Positions 30,458 through 42,244 are shown, counted from the stretch's first letter. The stretch: DNA of 44,494 bases from Dimorphilus gyrociliatus (GCA_904063045.1 CAJFCJ010000093.1:18629-63122), one strand, 5' to 3'. The notes: generated by a model not told the origin, from the sequence alone. A program made the numbers and translations.

Positions 30458-31124
30458 AGCATTTGTATTCTGAGTATGATAACTTTCAGTCAAATTTAAC
30501 CAAAAATCTTTTATGGTTAGAATCAAAAAATGAAATAGCAGTAGAGATAGAGACTTGCAAGAAAGTTTGTGATATTTTATCAAGCTGTGTGTTAGTTTTT
30601 ACAATTGAAAATATTTTTCTTTGATAATTTTTTTCACATTTTCAATTATATTCAGTGGATTTGATTTCAAGAAAGACAAATCGGGATGTTGGCTAAAATC
30701 CAATGCTATTAACAGTGTTCTAACATTTACACCTGAAAATTCGACAGCCTTCTATGGCAAAGATAGTGAGTTTCTACTAAATTTTAATTTTATATTTTTA
30801 AAATTTATATTTCTTTCATTTAAAGAATCTTGATTTTTTTTAATAGGATAGGCTACAGAATAATCCTTCATGATCCTACACATATTATCTGTTAAATGGT
30901 TTTTTTAGCAGTAGGTATTTAGTTAGGTGGTATTTTTTGAAAACACTTATATTTGATTTTAAACTTTTATATATCTAATTCATATCTATATATATGCTTG
31001 TACTGTTTAACATCAATATTATCTTTTGATGAATTATTGGTGTTAAATATGAAAATTTTCTCTTTCAGAGAAAGGTCAATATCCATTCAACAGGAGTTCA
31101 TTGTCATTATGGATTTATAGATAG
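30458..31124 (+). CDS. Apple/PAN-domain gene, 3' exons
   Basis: Three exons (30458-30590, 30656-30765, 31069-31124) join in phase over introns of 65 and 303 bp. The peptide carries one PAN/Apple module: ETCKKVCDILSSC|V, FDFKKDKSGCWLKSNA, and FTPENSTAFYGKD, closing with a short tail (KKGQYPFNRSSLSLWIYR). The pattern C-x3-C-x5-C then GCWLKS is the classic Apple/PAN arrangement. The first exon begins after TTTTTTAACAG in mid-codon and I cannot find the 5' exon, so the gene is incomplete or its start is remote. It is probably paralogous to the module in the divergent gene at 28.0-29.4 kb. Confidence 0.65.
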
Positions 31125-31335
31125 CATTTAAAAATTAATTTCTAAAGATTGCATGTACTTTGTTGTATTGTGATCATAGGAGTACATGAAATTGAGTACA
31201 TGAAAGTACTGTTCTACTGAGAACCTCAGTTAGAAAACTAATCTAACAAATTAGGTCAGATAAATTTAGGCAGTCAACTACTTTTGTAAAATGCAACAAT
31301 TAGTTTGTCAAATGTATTAAAACTACCGAGAGAAA

Positions 31336-31391
31336 ATCAAAATTGCAATACAATATATACTTCTGATTATTTAGTATACTGCAATTTTGAT
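31336..31391. repeat. Small inverted repeat
   Basis: ATCAAAATTGCA (31,336-31,347) and TGCAATTTTGAT (31,380-31,391) are perfect complements around a 32-base centre that also contains an ATATAC/GTATAC pair. It may be a tiny foldback or transposon end remnant. Confidence 0.55.
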
Positions 31392-31679
31392 AGTGACAGC
31401 TGCAAAGTGAAAAATAACTGCTGAACTGACAAACACTAAATATTTCTCAGGTAAAAAGCATTTACATTTTTGAACATTGTTTCTGTTGACCCTGTCTCAG
31501 TTTAATATTGTTTAATAATCAAACCCTTTCAAATAGCGTTACTTACTTGTGTCAAATGTTTTGCTAGTTGCTGGGTTAAATACGATAAATTTATTGCAGT
31601 AATCTCTCAAATCAATGTCACTCTTTGTAGATTTTCAACGAAAACAGCATTCATTAGCTTTATTATTTCCTAAATATAG

Positions 31680-32072
31680 AACATTGACCAATGTTGGAAT
31701 ATTGCAGTTAATGAACAATAAATGATACATTCATACAATATATTGACACCATAAAGAGACTAAGAAAGAGATTACATAGAATCAGACCTGAAAAACAAGT
31801 AACTTTACAGCATGATAATGCAAGACCATATACAAGTCTCCTAACAACAGACTTTATAAGAGACCCAGGGTGGTCATTATGCCCTCACAGACTATTATCT
31901 TTTTAGGAGATTGAAGGACCATATGAGAGGGGTCCATTATGATAATTTGGAAGAATTGAAAAAAACCATCAAAGATTTTCTAAGGAGAAAGCCATTCTCC
32001 TTTTATCAAAATGGTATCAACCAACTTGCAAGCAAATGGCAAGCTTGCATAGAGAAAGGAGGGGAATATTAG
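31680..32072 (+). pseudogene. Mariner transposase, C-terminal half
   Basis: It reads IKRLRKRLHRIRPEKQVTL, then QHDNARPYTSLLTTDFIRDP (second Asp) and, after a disrupted YSPDL...SDYY site, RRLKDHMRGVHYDNLEELKK to KWQACIEKGGEY and a stop at 32,072. It is a different mariner copy from the minus-strand one that starts at 32,245. Confidence 0.82.
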
Positions 32073-32244
32073 AAAATATAATTGTTAATTAGAGTAGACT
32101 ATAGACTATAACATAAACAAAAATTAATAAAATTTCACAAAGATTTCTTACAAATTTTGATACTGTATATTTAGTGGGTGACAAAAATATCCCTTTTTTT
32201 CAATTTTGAGAAATATAATTATTTTTTCTTAAAATAGAATTTTA

Positions 32245-33012
32245 GGGTCACCCTGAAAGTTTTACCCATTTTTGTCTTACAGCTAAACAAAACTTACATA
32301 ATATGTTTAGTCATAAATATTAACTAATGTCTTAGGTATGTCTATATAGCTTCGAATTCCCCATTATTGTCAATGCATGTTTGCCACCTAGCAGGAAGCA
32401 TATCAATCCCTTTGGCAAAGTATAAGGGGCGGTTTGGATCTGAAAAATGCCTTTATTGCATTTTGTAATTTCTCATCATTCTCATACTGTATATATTATG
32501 CCCTGAAGATGGTCCTTAATTTCCAGAAAAGATAATGTCTGATGACGCCAGGTCTGGGCTGTAGGCTGGATGAAGCAAGACTACCCATTGTTGATCTAAG
32601 ATATTGAGTAGTTTGTAAACTTGTATGAGATCTGGCATTATCTTGTAATAAAATCACCTCTTTACCAGGCCTGATTCTATTTATTCTTTGTTTTGATCTC
32701 TTTAAAATGCTGATGTAAATCTTTGAATTCATTCTGACTTGCAAATTTAAAAATTCTAGTTGAATAAACCCTTCCCTGTCCCAAAATACACGTGCCATCA
32801 GTTTTGTCTGCAGACTTACCTGTCTTAACCTTTTTTGGTGGTGGAGAAAACTTTGTATGATACTTTAAAGAAGCTCTTTTAGTCAATGGTTCATGATAGA
32901 ATGCCCATGTTCCCAAAAAAAGCTTTCAGTTGCCTATAAATATCAATTGCAATAACTTGTTGCGATGCAAGAAATTGAATAATTACTCTCTGCTTTATAC
33001 TGTGGCACCACT
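32245..33012 (-). mobile_element. Mariner spanning the right inner palindrome edge
   Basis: The end GGGTCACCCTGAAAG follows TA at 32,243-32,244. The transposase fragments (SADK, MARVFWDREGFIQLEFL, LLQDNARSHTSLQTTQYL) contain frameshifts. The stretch between the HTH start (about 33,000) and HEPLTK (about 32,915) is deleted, as in the left arm. Only 32,713 onward is mirrored on the left. Confidence 0.85.
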
Positions 33013-33156
33013 GAAGTCTCAATAACCAGATTAAAACTCACAATATTTCGGAGGAATTCCTCCTTTATCAAGTGAGAGGGGAAAAGTGGCTGGTTAGATT
33101 GCCACCAGACTGATCTCTGACAGGCTTACTATACCTTAGGATAGGTACTGGTTTAA

Positions 33157-33450
33157 TCCCACACTTTTTTCGCTACATTTCAACTCATCTGCGATAATAA
33201 ATGCATACCTAATCATTTGGTTTGCAATTTTCAATTAAATTGTGAAAGTGAAGCTGATGAAGAATTTGCAGCTTGTTTTAATATATACAAGTATTTGAAT
33301 GAAATGGGATGTCCAATTGCTGAAAAAAGAGTGTTATTTAAAACAATACCTTGTAAACTAGGGTATTATTCAATGGGTCATATTTCGAGTACAGTTCATT
33401 ATCCATTCTCCAATTTAAATGATTGTACAGTCAAGAAATGCCAAACTTGA
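33157..33450 (+). CDS. LDL-receptor class A-like exon, partial gene (right copy)
   Basis: Exact mirror of 26,559-26,852: LDLa cysteines 2-6, then a Cys-containing tail ending CTVKKCQT. Upstream in frame there is a stop at 33,154 with no clear acceptor, so its status (3' exon or fragment) is open. Confidence 0.6.
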   Translation, partial: SHTFFATFQLICDNKCIPNHLVCNFQLNCESEADEEFAACFNIYKYLNEMGCPIAEKRVLFKTIPCKLGYYSMGHISSTVHYPFSNLNDCTVKKCQT

Positions 33451-33628
33451 GAATATCTGTGTAAAAAACAGAATTATTGTATATCAATTGAATTAGTTTG
33501 TTATGGAATTGTTCATTGTACTCATTCAGATGATGAACGAAATTGTGGTACATTTTCTAGTTAATTTGTCCACTTGTCCGAAAATAAGTGCTTTTACCCT
33601 AACCTTAACCCAGCCCTTGGCTGTACCT

Positions 33629-34054
33629 AACCTTTTCCAATAAACTGCACCCATTGTTAATTTCATAAACAGTATATGTTTATTAAACTTGTGAAAATGA
33701 AATCTATGTTATATTGATATAATGTATATAGTCAAATATATAAACATACATTTATCTGAAAAATTAAAAAAAATAAAAATAAAATGAAAAGAAAAAGAGA
33801 ATATGAAATGTAGGTAAAATCTATGGAGCATATACATCAGATGCCAATCAATTGGATCTATACCAATCATTCTAAAGGCCCTCCTAGTAGCTCTTGCTGT
33901 GTGGCAGCCTGCATTGTCTTGTTGGAAGACATAATTCCTGCCCATGTTGAGTGATATCCCTTCAATGACAGGAAGAATGTGTCCCACAGTAAAACAGCTA
34001 TAATTTTGGGTAGTCAATTTTTGACTTATCCTCCAAACTTCAAACTTTGTGTGG
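33629..34054 (-). mobile_element. MULE tail / Tc1 chimera (right copy)
   Basis: Mirror of 25,955-26,380. On the minus strand a Tc1 frame with FQQDNAGCHTARATRR leads into the last codons and subterminal region of a MULE. Confidence 0.75.
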
Positions 34055-34147
34055 TAAGATTATGGATTGAGAATGGATTAGGATAATTATTAAAACAGCT
34101 AATTTTTTAGAAAGGTGACTTAGAACTAAGAGCTATGAAATGGTAGC

Positions 34148-34180
34148 GGGTGAAACCGTACCTGGGTGAAACCGTACCCA
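34148..34180. repeat. MULE-C terminal repeat, two units
   Basis: GGGTGAAACCGTACCTGG followed by GTGAAACCGTACCCA; only two units here, against four or more in MULE-B. Confidence 0.85.
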
Positions 34181-34650
34181 TAAAAATATTACATTTTTTT
34201 AATGTTATTATTTAGAATTATAATAATGGAAGCTACAAAAATAGAAACACTGTTGAAATATAAACTGACAGCCATTTTAAAAATGAAGAAACTGAAGTTA
34301 ACTTTCACTTTGGAAAGAATTTAATTTGAAACTCAAGCCTTTTTTGATAATTATATTTGGGCAAAGATTATCATTTTAGATGTAACAGAGGTAATTTCAT
34401 GTGCATTGTAATCTAGATTAATGTTTTATTCATATTTTCAATACATGTTTTTTAATTTTGTGAAAAAATCCAATTTATTTGAAAAATATTTTTCAGCCAT
34501 TTTGAATAATTGTAAGTATACCTTTCCAATACTCATTTCAAATCAAAATATTATTCTTGTTTTCTAGATGTGTTCAATAATATTATTTTTTATTTATTCA
34601 CTAATTACATTTAATATTTTCAGTCTGGCATAGAGAATTATTCATAAAAC

Positions 34651-35690
34651 ATGACAGTCAAATGTAAGAATTGTAAGCTTTTTGTATATGAAAGACAGAA
34701 GAAAATGTCTTGTGTGCTCTGCAATGAAATTATTCATCAAAAATGTGTCATAAGTATGATTCTATATTCAATATGGCATTTATAAATATTCAGCTATTTC
34801 AATCAGATTCTAAGGTGTCAGTTTGTCTGGATTGTGAAAAAAACAGATTCCTTCTTCAGATGAAGAGACCAGAAGATCAAATTGTAGAAACTGGTGATGT
34901 TGATGGAAAATTACAAAATTCAACTAATCTTCAAAATGAAGATGGAGAAAGTCACCAAGTTTCAAATGAGCCAGAGTTTTGTGATGGTGGCAATTTTGAT
35001 AACTGTCAGATGAATGGAAATGAAATGGATGAAAATTTAAATGAAGATGTGGTTGTAGATGCAAATGAAGGTGTGATGGATGCAAATGTGAATGACAATG
35101 GAATATTGAACAATGGAAACATTGAACACTTGCAGGAACTTATCCATGACAACTTTCAAATAGTTAAAGGTGGAAGTCAAATGGGAAAAGATATTCTGAT
35201 AAATGATGGATTTTCATTCACTGTAAAAGCTAAAACTTCAAAAAGTATCATTTGGGTGTGCAGTAAGAGGACCAAAAAACAAAGATGCCCTGCAAGAATT
35301 CGCCAGCAAGGAAAAACATTCATCAAGGGAAGTTTAGAACATATTCATGGTAAAAATAACCACCTAACCAGTGACATCAGAATCAGAAAAGATTTGAAAG
35401 ATATTTGTAAAACTGACACAAGTTCCAGTGGGAAAAGATTATTTTTATGACATCAAAGAAAAGAAAGAGTTATAAAAAAGCATTTAAGGTATCATTTTGA
35501 GAAATTCATTCTTTAACTACTTTCAGATGAATGTTTCATTCTTCAGAGTGTCAGAAACCTGACTGGCATGTCACAGCCTGAGAAGATAACAATTGATTTT
35601 GAGATGGGTCTGTGGAGAGCTGTATCCAAAATATACCCAGAATCACAAATTCATGGATGTGTATTCCATTTTACACAAGCAATATATATA
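34651..35690 (+). pseudogene. MULE-C transposase (right copy)
   Basis: Mirror of 24,319-25,358, with exons 34,651-34,753 and 34,807 onward. The zinc-ribbon-like head and FLYWCH-like finger are intact. The DGTFK region is deleted, ITIDFEMGLW is kept, and the C-terminal catalytic Glu region is absent. Confidence 0.88.
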
Positions 35691-36128
35691 TATTCCTATG
35701 AAACAATGGTTCAGGGTTGAGTTAAGATTATGATAAAACCACATAACCACATTCCTAAATATTTAAAGAGGCCTATAAAAATTTGAAATCCAAAAAAAAT
35801 AGTTTACCACCAACTTTTATCCATAAGAAACAAGTCTACATTCTTTCAAATTTTTATATTTGAAATTGTCCTTTAACATACTTCTTAGCAAACAATCCCA
35901 ATCAGCTTCTAATGTTTGAACTACTGTGGTAATTATAAGGTTCTGTTTTGTTCTGTTTTCTGAGCTTTTCCATTTTCGAAATCATTGAGAATTGTAATGT
36001 TTTTCTATTTCTGTTTTCAGGGATTAATAAAATGTTAAAAAATTTTCTCTTTCATACCAAAAAGTAAGTTAAAGCTAATACGAAGACTAAGGTGAATGAC
36101 AATGTTTACTTTCTCTTTCCATTTTATC

Positions 36129-36309
36129 AAAAACATTAGAGATTTTCAGTCAAATATGTATTTTCATAAAATAGATCATTTTTCTTTTTTCCTATAGATT
36201 TTACTCTTTTAAATAAATAATTTGATTTTTTTTTGTATTTTTATTTTTAAAAATCAATTAAAACTTTTTGATCTAATGGATTCTAAGAGAATGTTTTGTC
36301 TACATTACT
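36129..36309 (+). pseudogene. Partial copy of gene A 3' end (right-arm mirror)
   Basis: Identical mirror of 23,700-23,880. It runs from the last coding codons of gene A into its 3' UTR, convergent with gene B' on the minus strand. Confidence 0.75.
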
Positions 36310-36448
36310 TAAAAACATGACATTCAAATATTTACATACACAAACATAATCTTGGCAGTCTAGTAAGAAAACTAGATTATGTTTAGCTCAAAAATGAGTC
36401 TGAAAATCCTTAAAAAATTATAATAAAAAACTGTAAAAACATGTTTTT

Positions 36449-37015
36449 TTAATAAGTTTCTCTAGTATTTTTATTTGATGTCCTTGTTACATATATTATA
36501 ATTCCGCTAAGAGCACCAATCAATATTCCAATAATAATTGAAACAATGGCAAGGGATTTTGCAGAAGAAGCTCTTGCTTTTGCTTCCTGATAATTTCCTT
36601 CTTCTTTTGCTCTTCTGCTTGCCATGCTTAGACTTAATGCCACTAATCCAGTAAGCAAACAGAAAAATAGAGAAATTATACTCCAAATCTGTAACAACAA
36701 AGAGAAGAGAAAGATTTTTTTAAAAAGATATCATTACAAAATAAAAATTTGGAAATATTTGTTTTTTCTTACCAAATTATCGGGAACATAAGGTTGTTGA
36801 ACTACAACTGCTCTTTGTGGTTGATAGAAAACAACTGCGTCATTAACGTTGGGAACAGAAGCAGTATATGGTGGAGGAGAAATCCATTCGACTCTATTCT
36901 CACTTTGATCAGAGAAAACAATTTCTTCATTAATTTTCGACTGTTCACATTGCAATTTGCCTTTTGATGGAAACTTTTGTGATAAATCCATTTGATCAGT
37001 ATTGATATTATTCAT
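36449..37015 (-). CDS. Gene B': CD225/dispanin protein, second copy
   Basis: Exact mirror of 22,994-23,560 (exons 37,015-36,773 and 36,688-36,449), with the same 160-residue product, intron and flanking sequence. Two identical promoters and coding regions would double dosage if the palindrome is real. Confidence 0.92.
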
Positions 37016-37868
37016 ATTAATCCAAAATTAAGATTTTATAGTTGAAAAAAATAAAGATTTTGAACTGGATTGGAATGAAGAGATAAAATTAGCACTAATT
37101 TTTAAAGTTAAAGAATTTATATATATATACAGTATATCTAAATCATTACTGAAAAATTTCCCCCTTTCTAATATATTCTAATTTATTCAAATGACATTTG
37201 GAGGAAATGAATCATCTTATAGAATATCAAAATAGAAATTCCCTCTTTCAAGTACACTTGTTTGATATTTTTTTTTTATTATAGAAAGTTCAGAACGTAT
37301 AACAATAAAGCAGGAATGTTTCATAAGGTTTCTACGCTTCTGGGAAATATCCAAAAGTCCCTAACCCTATATGTCTGATTGACTAAATTCTGACCTAGTT
37401 TTCATCAATGTCATTTTTTTTATAAGGTCACCAATTAAAAAATATGGACAATGTCAATTATGATAGGTAGATATAGGCAGGATAAAAAAGGTGTATAAAG
37501 AAACTGAAAAGAAACACGGAAACGATGACAGGACGAAAGATTCTAAAGGAATTAGATGTAGGAGTAACAATTCGGAATCGGCTGAAAAGAAAGAAAGAAA
37601 ACAATACCGTGTCTTCAAATAATCAGTGACAATCTGGTGTAATTTTTACTAACAAGTACTGACGACTACAGTTGGGAGAAAAGTTTTGTTCTCATCGAAA
37701 AACCAAAATCAACGGAAAGAATGCTGGTCAAAACTCAATACTATTTAATATGAATGCTTAACAATAGCAATGTTGTTTTTTTTTGTTTGCTGCGCAAAGG
37801 AGAATAAGACCAATGTAATGTTAATGTGGTTTACATTGCACCATGATTGTTGAACCCAAATAATTCCT

Positions 37869-38169
37869 AAAGATAAATGTGACAATTTGTCAATTGTAAA
37901 GTGATGATTGGATATTAGAGGCAAACCTTAAAGTATTCAAACACTCACTGATCTTTCTCAATCTAATTATTGTGGGAAGACCACCTGGAAAACAATCTCA
38001 GATGAGATTAGCCTTCTACACTCTATTGTTGGATTCTATTTGTTTGCTAATTTGGCAACCTGCTATTATGAACTATCTACTTCGATATTAAACTTAAATT
38101 AATTAAACATTATTAACAACACAACTGGTTGGATTTTCTACTGTTAATTTTTACTTTCTCTTTCTATTT
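37869..38169 (+). repeat. LTR-like repeat (right-arm copy)
   Basis: Mirror of 21,840-22,140. It reads in the same direction as the copy at 12,590. Confidence 0.5.
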
Positions 38170-39702
38170 GATCAAATGCTAGACAAGGGAGAAAGGTGAA
38201 GGATTTAATTATCTAAAATCAAATGGGAAGTTGACTGATTAAGTTATATATCTGGTTATTAGAAATAACAACAAATCATTAAATGCTTTTTTCCTCCCAA
38301 GTATTTCTCAACCCAAACTGCTGCCTTTAAATGTCCTACTTGGGTCTGTTTTCTGTTTATTCCCACTGGAGTGTAAAATTTCTACTTTTACTACATGACA
38401 CAATGAACACTCAAGCAGGGTATAAAAGGGAATGAATGCAACAGAACGGTGTCAGAGAAACAAAGGATTACAAAATAAAATTGAAACGAAATTATCAAGT
38501 AATATAAGTGTAATATCAATTAGAAATATGTGTCATTGCATGTTCTAATCCTTTTTCAGTAGTTTTAGTTTTCAGAGAGTCCAACAGGTGGCGTTGTAGA
38601 TGTTTGTATAAAAAATTTTCTATTGTTTTGCTAATCAAACCAAATTTGTTAAAATAAGTATAAAAGTAAAAGAAAATACTAGTTGATCCAAATTTCCAGT
38701 ATTACCACATCAATTTTTCACAAATGCTGTAGACGTGTCAGAGCCATTGTAAATTGCTGCAAAATCATCTGTACAGTTTCAAAATTTCCCCAAATCTGTT
38801 GAAATTACTTTTACAAAGAAATATTGTTTCTCAGAATGTTGGATAACTTTTTATTTATTCTCATAAATCTATTTCAGTAAAGACCAAGGGATATTCAAGT
38901 CAATTAATAACCTTTGCGCCACATAATTCTCTTAACTATATACATTTTCTTTTTTCCCTATATGGATATTTTTGTCCAGGATTGTATTTTATACAATAGG
39001 ACGCAAAGTAATCTCTACACAATGCAATGGTTTTCTAATCAACTTTGCTTTGTCCAGTGTGTATTTTGAAGGTAAATTCTATGACAAAAAGGTGATTGAC
39101 ACAACTTGAAGTTATATATGGACCTTTGGTCCAGGTATAGGACTAGGTTTGTCAGGTTGTAGGTTTAGCTTGCATTTATCTTTGTACCGTTTGGTCCTCT
39201 TATGTGCACAAAATACTAACATTAAGAATGGATTCAGTTCTAAATAACACCAGTGTATTAATGAAAGTCCAGAGTTTTGCCAATACTGAGTACATCAATT
39301 CCAATCTTGTTTTTTCGCCAATTGCATTGTAACTCCAGTTATCATTGTCAAATATTTAAATTTTTACTGTTGTGTACTGGTTGGCACTGATAGAGAGAGA
39401 TATGGTTGATTTTTACTGGCCATTTTCTAATGTGATAACTGTATAATGGGTCTATCTATGTAATAAATATCTCTCTAAAAATATGCCATTATTTAAGCTT
39501 TTAAATATTAGTATATCACTATTTGTAAATAATTTATACAAAATATTCTCTTAGAATCTAAAAATACAATTTTTATTTGATTTTTCAAAGTACAAATACA
39601 AAAAAAAATCAAATTATTTATATAAATGAGTATAATCTATCTCTAGCTGTAATATTTTTTGCTTTTGTTTTTCTCTAGTTATCTTCTTTTCCAAATAAAC
39701 TT

Positions 39703-40053
39703 CTATTTACCTAGAACAAAAAAGATTTGAATATACAAATATTGTATTGTTTATTATATTAGAAAAAAGAGAAATGATATCTTACTTGTAAATACATATT
39801 TGACTAAGAATATAATTACAATTGAAGCTATAATAAGTCCTCCAAGAATACCACTTAATATTTTTCTATGTATCTTTTTTAGTTTGCATGTCTCTTTATT
39901 CTGTTGATTAGAATGAGGAAGATGTACAACTTCAGCTGGAGCAGCATCCTGATTAGCAGCAGGCATAGGAACAGTATAAGCAGTAGGAGGAGGAGCACAA
40001 TTCATAGAATTGCATGCTTCACTATATGAAGGTGGTGGTCCTCTATCATTCAT
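39703..40053 (-). CDS. Gene A': PPxY single-pass membrane protein, second copy
   Basis: Exact mirror of 19,956-20,306 (exons 40,053-39,786 and 39,710-39,703): the same 91 residues with PPPSYSEA and one C-terminal hydrophobic helix. Its promoter side ends at the right outer edge of the palindrome, so up to about 290 bases of 5' flank are shared by both copies. Confidence 0.75.
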
Positions 40054-40415
40054 AACAGAATATATTTGTATTTTTTCCAAAATAGTATTCTTTTGACTAT
40101 ATAATACTGTATATCTATTGTTCAAATAGAGCTTTGAAAAACAATATCAGCATTTAGTTATTTTTTATCTATATAATAAAAATATCAAACATGGAAACTC
40201 TGAATAATAAATGCGCATTATAAATATCTTCAATAAAAATTTTTTACTGTCATTTCCATTAGTTACATCACAAAAATATAATATAAAGTTATTACAAAGA
40301 TATAGTAGGCCTAAATTTAGTAATGTTTTTCAACTCAAATTTAGATAAAAACATATAAAGAGGACGAATATGTTATTCTACTTTCACAATTGGTTTTGCT
40401 AGAAAATGGTATAAA

Positions 40416-41837
40416 TATAAAGTAAATGACACGTATATTGGATCACCTCAAATTTTGATAGGCAAAATAGTTTAAGTTCGAATTTTATATAAATTTCTTT
40501 CAAAAAGCATTTAGGTAAGTTTTTACATATTTTTTTTATGAAAATTACTATTGTTTTATGATATTTTTCTTATTTGGCCAAATGACATGACTATTGGATT
40601 ACAATCTTTTTAGTTAATTTTTTGTCTATTTTTGAATGTGCTGACCCTCTCTTTCAATACATTTGCTTATCCTATGACCCATTCCATCATACAAATTTGG
40701 AAGGAACTCCAGATTCTTCTTTATAAGCTCATAGCAGCACTTCTTAATTTTTTCCCACAATTCACCCTCTGACTTGCATTGTGGCCCATTGTAGACCATT
40801 GTTTTTGTTAGGTGCCACATATTCTCGATTGGGCTCAGGTCAGGGCTCTTTGCGGGGCAATCAATGGTCTTGATTTCATTCTTCTTAAAGGCCCTTTCTG
40901 TTGCTCTTGCTGTATGACAGCCAACATTATCATGCTGGAAGATGTACTTCCTGCCCATTTTTGATCCAATCTCTTCTATAACAGAAACAACATCTTCCAC
41001 AATGAAGGAGCTATAAATTTCTGCATTTAATCATTTCTTTATCCTCCATACTTCGAATATGCCATCAGAGGTTATTAACCCCACACAAATACTCCTCCTC
41101 TCTCCATATTTTTCATCACCCTAAAGTCCTTTTCAGCATTGTTAGTCCATGTTCTAAAGTCATCAGGTCCACTTAGCAAGAATCTGGCCTCATCAGTAAA
41201 AATTACTCTAGACCAGTCCAGATTTTTGCTAATCATTTTGAGACAATATTCTTTTCTCCATTTACAGTCTTTAGAGGTAAGATCTGTTCTTTGCCTGATT
41301 CTTTTATATTTGAAATTTTGCCTTTTAGCTCCCTCTGAATGATTCTAAGGCTGACATCTACTTCTAATTCTTTCAAAACCATGGCTGCTGTCACCCTTTC
41401 CTTATCATCTTTCAGCTTTTCTTGATGATCCTTTTCATCTTGGCTATCTCTCTGTCCAAAGCTTCTTTAAACTTTTAACCCTATTGTCTTGCTCTGGCTC
41501 TTTATAGTTTATGATGTTTCTTATTGATGTTGGTGCCATTCCTAAAACTGTTGCTGTTGCTGTTAATTTCCCTATTTCTCTATATTTTCTGATTACAAGA
41601 TCCCTACTATCTTTGCTCCACACCATTATTAAAGAAAATACAAAAAAAAATTATACACTGTAATTGACAAAGTCTATAACTAAGAAACTTAACTAAAAAA
41701 AGCAAATAAGTTGGAGAAAAATTTGTTTGAGATGTCTATTTAAATGCCAAACGGGATGTCAAGTAAATTATACCATAAATTACAAATTGGCCTATCAAAA
41801 TTCGAGGTGTTCCTATATACGTGTCATTCACTTTATA
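40416..41837 (-). mobile_element. Tc1-like element with about 49-bp terminal repeats
   Basis: Both ends begin TATAAAGTRAATGACACG and continue to TTTTGATAGGC with few mismatches (40,416-40,464 and 41,789-41,837). Length is 1,422 bp. It starts 74 bp outside the right palindrome edge. Related fragments are at 3,110-3,330, near 6,673 and at 42,665-42,950. Confidence 0.82.
40626..41626 (-). pseudogene. Tc1 transposase, broken in the middle
   Basis: The N-terminus MVWSKDSRDLVIRKYREIGK with an HTH (LTATATVLGMAPTSIRNIIN) is good to 41,444. The middle contains frameshifts and stops, including around the first catalytic Asp. From 41,000 the frame is open again: KYIFQHDNVGCHTARATERA (second Asp), CPAKSPDLSPIENMWHLTKT (Glu), then the end at 40,626. 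About 330 residues originally. Confidence 0.85.
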
Positions 41838-41881
41838 AATATGCAACTCAAGATAAATTTATTAAAGAGGATTTTACACCA

Positions 41882-42231
41882 TCACTCATAATTCGTTTCC
41901 CATTTGTTTGTATTGAGAAATAAATTAATGTTTTCTGTTGATGAGAACCATTTAAATATTTCTCCTGGAAATTTAGCTTGCTCATTATTAAAGTCACAAG
42001 ATTTAAGCCTTATCTGCTTTAAAGTGTTTGAAGAAGACTTGAATTCATCACATATCATGTTAAATCCATTTTCTTTACTTTTGTTGTTGGACAGATCAAT
42101 CCTTTCTAATGAGGAGAAATGTTTAAATGTTATGTGGATACAACAAAAAATGTCATATATTGGAAAAAGATTTTTGCAAAATGCATCGCCTTTTTCTTTT
42201 ATAAATATATAAGAATATCTCATCATCACCT
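41882..42231 (-). pseudogene. Leucine-rich-repeat exon (RNI-like)
   Basis: After an acceptor-like TTTTTTAG at 42,232 the minus frame is open for about 115 residues: FSSLERIDLSNNKSKENGF, NMICDEFKSSSNTLKQIRL, KSCDFNNEQAKFPGEIF, to a stop at 41,882. The repeat signature GF.MI..E.K.SSNTL..I.L.SC matches the remnant at 11.9-12.25 kb and NLR-type LRRs. Transposon debris replaces anything upstream, so it is probably the last exon of a broken gene. Confidence 0.6.
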
Positions 42232-42244
42232 AAAAAATACTGAA

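Larger units (their letters stand above)
27297..32712. other. Unique spacer between palindrome arms
   Basis: 5,416 bp present once. It holds the trefoil/PAN gene (minus), an Apple-domain gene (plus), a mariner 3' fragment and the 3' part of the mariner that spans the right inner edge. Stretches 27,297-28,022, 29,411-30,457 and 31,125-31,680 contain no exon I can support beyond the small features listed. Confidence 0.9.
32713..40342 (-). repeat. Right arm of giant inverted repeat
   Basis: Reverse complement of 19,666-27,296. The arm continues smoothly into mariner sequence on the inner side, whereas the left arm stops there. On the outer side a Tc1 terminal repeat starts 74 bases beyond (40,416). 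Confidence 0.97.

Noticed and set aside
27297-32712. Palindrome explained as a plain fold-back sequencing artefact
   Set aside because: Such artefacts usually mirror directly about one point; here a 5.4-kb unique spacer separates the arms and both outer edges pass into different sequence. Haplotype mis-joining is still possible and is kept as a caveat.
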